A stretch of DNA of 64,000 bases, from the NCBI RefSeq assembly GCF_014205015.1, contig NZ_JACHMO010000001.1, positions 7,874,001-7,938,000 on the forward strand, in the 5' to 3' direction. Under the pieces are notes generated by a model that saw only the letters and a list, made by a program, of their open reading frames with translations, ran no database searches and was not told the DNA's origin. Shown piece by piece: positions 62,715 through 64,000 of this stretch. This stretch comes from Saccharothrix ecbatanensis (lineage in GTDB: Bacteria > Actinomycetota > Actinomycetes > Mycobacteriales > Pseudonocardiaceae). Position 1 is the stretch's first letter; each line of letters opens with the position of its first letter. The position numbers and the translations under genes were made by a program.

Positions 62715-63359
62715 TTGCAGGTCAGGACCCGTCACACCCCTACGTTCGGGGTCGCCCGACTCGTGCTCGCACCCACCGAACCGGTGCTCGTGGAGCGCTC
62801 TTCCGTGCTCGCGACCAGCTACGGCGTGGGTGTCGAGACCAAGGCCAAGGCGCCCGGCCTCACCGCCGCGCTGTGCACCGCGAGCGCCGAAGGCGGCTGG
62901 GTGGACGTCGCACCGGCCCTGCCCGGCGACCTGCACGTCCTCGAACTCGACGGCACCACCGGCTGGTGCGTCAGCCGCAACGCCTGGCTGGCCTCGGCCG
63001 CGACGGTCCGCATCGACCCGTCCGCCCCGCCCGTGCGGGCACTGCACGGCGGCGACAACGGCTTTCTCGCTTACGCGTTCGGCACCGGCCCCGTGGTCCT
63101 CAGCTGCTATGGCACGCTCGACGTCGTCACTTTGGAACCCGGCGAACTCGTCACCCTCGACAGCGGCCACGTCGTCGCATTCGCCGACACCGTCCAGTGC
63201 CGGCTGCGCGCCGTTTCCCCCGGCGGGCCCCAATCGGTGCGGAACGGCGAAGGACTCGTTCTCGACTTCGCCGGCCCCGGTCTGGTGCTCACCCGGACCC
63301 GCAGCCCGCGAGCATTGGCCAGTTGGTTGCGGGACAACGGATTCAGCGCCCGCCCGTAG
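62715..63359 (+). CDS. AIM24 (TIGR00266-like) family protein
   Basis: A 214-residue beta-sandwich protein. The start QVRTRHTPTFGVARLVL and the repeated VxLxPGE(L/P)VxxxxG-like pattern (LAPTEPVLVERSSVLATS, VTLEPGELVTLDSGHVVAF) fit the family. Function is not established in bacteria. TTG at 62715 gives the usual N-terminus and has GGGGGA just upstream; ATG at 62673 would add 14 residues. The 63-bp promoter gap is shared with divergent moeA. Confidence 0.8.
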   Translation: MQVRTRHTPTFGVARLVLAPTEPVLVERSSVLATSYGVGVETKAKAPGLTAALCTASAEGGWVDVAPALPGDLHVLELDGTTGWCVSRNAWLASAATVRIDPSAPPVRALHGGDNGFLAYAFGTGPVVLSCYGTLDVVTLEPGELVTLDSGHVVAFADTVQCRLRAVSPGGPQSVRNGEGLVLDFAGPGLVLTRTRSPRALASWLRDNGFSARP

Positions 63360-63450
63360 CGTCGTCATGACTCCATAAGGAGGTATCGGCGAACCCCCTC
63401 GTGCCTCTAGCGTGGCGGTTTGCTCAGGGTATTTCTCAAAGGAGGACGTC

Positions 63451-63657
63451 TTGGCTGTCGGCACGGTCAAGTGGTTCAACTCGGAGAAGGGGTACGGCTT
63501 CATCGCGGCCGACGGCGGGCCCGATGTCTTCGTGCACTACTCGGCGATCCAGATGGAAGGCTTCCGAACGCTGGCCGAGGGCGACCGGGTGGAGTTCGAG
63601 ATCCAGGCGGGCCGCGACGGCCGCAGCCAGGCATCGGACGTCCGGAAGGCACTGTGA
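63451..63657 (+). CDS. Cold-shock domain protein
   Basis: A 68-residue CspA-type RNA chaperone. RNP1 is KGYGFIA (13-19) and RNP2 is VFVHY (26-30); VGTVKWFN opens the barrel. TTG at 63451 has AAAGGAGG 5 nt upstream, and starting there gives the canonical N-terminus. A terminator follows at 63663-63690. Expression could be controlled through the 90-bp leader, which contains a second AAGGAGG at about 63378. Confidence 0.95.
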   Translation: MAVGTVKWFNSEKGYGFIAADGGPDVFVHYSAIQMEGFRTLAEGDRVEFEIQAGRDGRSQASDVRKAL

Positions 63658-63662
63658 TCTAC

Positions 63663-63690
63663 GCCCGGCCCGCCACGCGGCGGGTCGGGC
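63663..63690 (+). terminator. Terminator of the cold-shock gene
   Basis: A 12-bp stem with one G-T pair, GCCCGGCCCGCC with GGCGGGTCGGGC, has a 4-nt loop and lies 6 bp past the stop. Confidence 0.8.
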
Positions 63691-63795
63691 GCTTCCCCTG
63701 AGGCGGGCACCACCGGAGCGACGACGGTTGCCGGCCGGCAACGATTGCCGGGAACCCGGCGCCGGCCCCTGTACCGGGAGGTTAGGCTGCCCCGC

Positions 63796-64000
63796 GTGTC
63801 GGAGGACCTGAGCGGGCGACGGTTGGGCCATTACCGGATCGACGGGGTGCTCGGCCGGGGTGGCATGAGCGTGACCTACAAAGCCACGGACGTCCGGCTC
63901 GGTCGCAAGGTCGCCCTGAAGGTCATCGGCGAACACCTCACCGCGGACGCCGAGTTCCGGGAGCGGTTCGTCGACGAGGCCCGCAACACCTCGGCCATCG
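63796..64000 (+). CDS. Ser/Thr protein kinase, N-terminal part
   Basis: The first 68 codons of a Hanks-type kinase; the rest lies beyond the window. After a GTG start the frame reads LSGRRLGHYRIDGVLGRGGMS, which holds the Gly-rich loop, then VTYKATDVRLGRKVALKVI with the ATP-binding Lys, and FRERFVDEARNTSAI with the helix C Glu. It is probably a transmembrane PknB-like sensor, but this cannot be shown. GTTGCCGGCCGGCAAC, a 16-bp palindrome at 63727-63742, lies upstream and could be an operator. Confidence 0.85.
   Translation, partial: MSEDLSGRRLGHYRIDGVLGRGGMSVTYKATDVRLGRKVALKVIGEHLTADAEFRERFVDEARNTSAI

Overview
The window is high-GC actinomycete DNA with GTG and TTG starts, Shine-Dalgarno-led operons and TPP riboswitches. 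It most resembles a Pseudonocardiaceae genome such as Saccharothrix, Lentzea or Actinosynnema; this rests on gene content and style, not on a search. The stretch from thiE to moeA (about 46.5-62.7 kb) keeps, from memory, the M. tuberculosis order thiE-thiO-thiS-thiG, thiD-thiC, def, DUF3263, LytR_C protein, CDC48-like ATPase, pssA, psd, moeA2 (Rv0414c to Rv0438c). It is therefore a core chromosomal region.

Layout. 1-12.5 kb: 5' part of otsA, a ThrE-type exporter, tRNA-Thr(TGU), a secreted vWA protein, an aldo/keto reductase, a two-component system, a TPR-like orphan, an ADP-ribosylglycohydrolase and an AfsR-like SARP regulator. 13-21 kb: an SGNH hydrolase and a sugar operon (ROK regulator, ABC transporter, GH4 glycosidase, BadF-type kinase). 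21-32.7 kb: a DUF3159 membrane protein, a second BadF-type kinase, a large subtilase, a sugar-acid FAH-SDR-AKR trio, Ohr, and an LLM-hydrolase-HxlR set. 32.8-42 kb: the amino-sugar (das) locus: FCD regulator, nagA, SIS-type deaminase, GH3 (dasD), dasC, dasB, dasA and divergent dasR. 42-46.5 kb: an MFS exporter, a PLP dehydratase and a streptogrisin-like protease with a structured leader. 46.5-64 kb: a dioxygenase, thiamine genes under two TPP riboswitches, def, the LytR_C pair, a CDC48-like ATPase, pssA-psd, moeA, an AIM24 protein, a cold-shock protein and the start of a Ser/Thr kinase.

The das genes form a complete route. DasABC imports chitobiose or GlcNAc oligomers, the GH3 enzyme splits them, a kinase (two BadF-type candidates are present) makes GlcNAc-6-P, NagA deacetylates it and the SIS enzyme deaminates it to fructose-6-P. 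DasR-type sites (dre) lie before dasA and nagA and inside the GH3 gene upstream of the SIS gene.

The most unusual content is non-coding. It includes a 522-bp near-palindromic element (50647-51168) that supplies the C-terminus of a VanZ-like gene. A family of about 22-bp tandem units occurs at three loci, each between convergent genes. A roughly 200-bp repeat is present twice. A composite of tandem repeat plus terminator-like hairpin occurs between genes and also inside a protease propeptide. There are also a 134-bp nested inverted repeat, a 38-bp perfect palindrome in dasB, and a small ORF with two hairpins ahead of the secreted protease. No CRISPR array, prophage or intact insertion sequence was seen.
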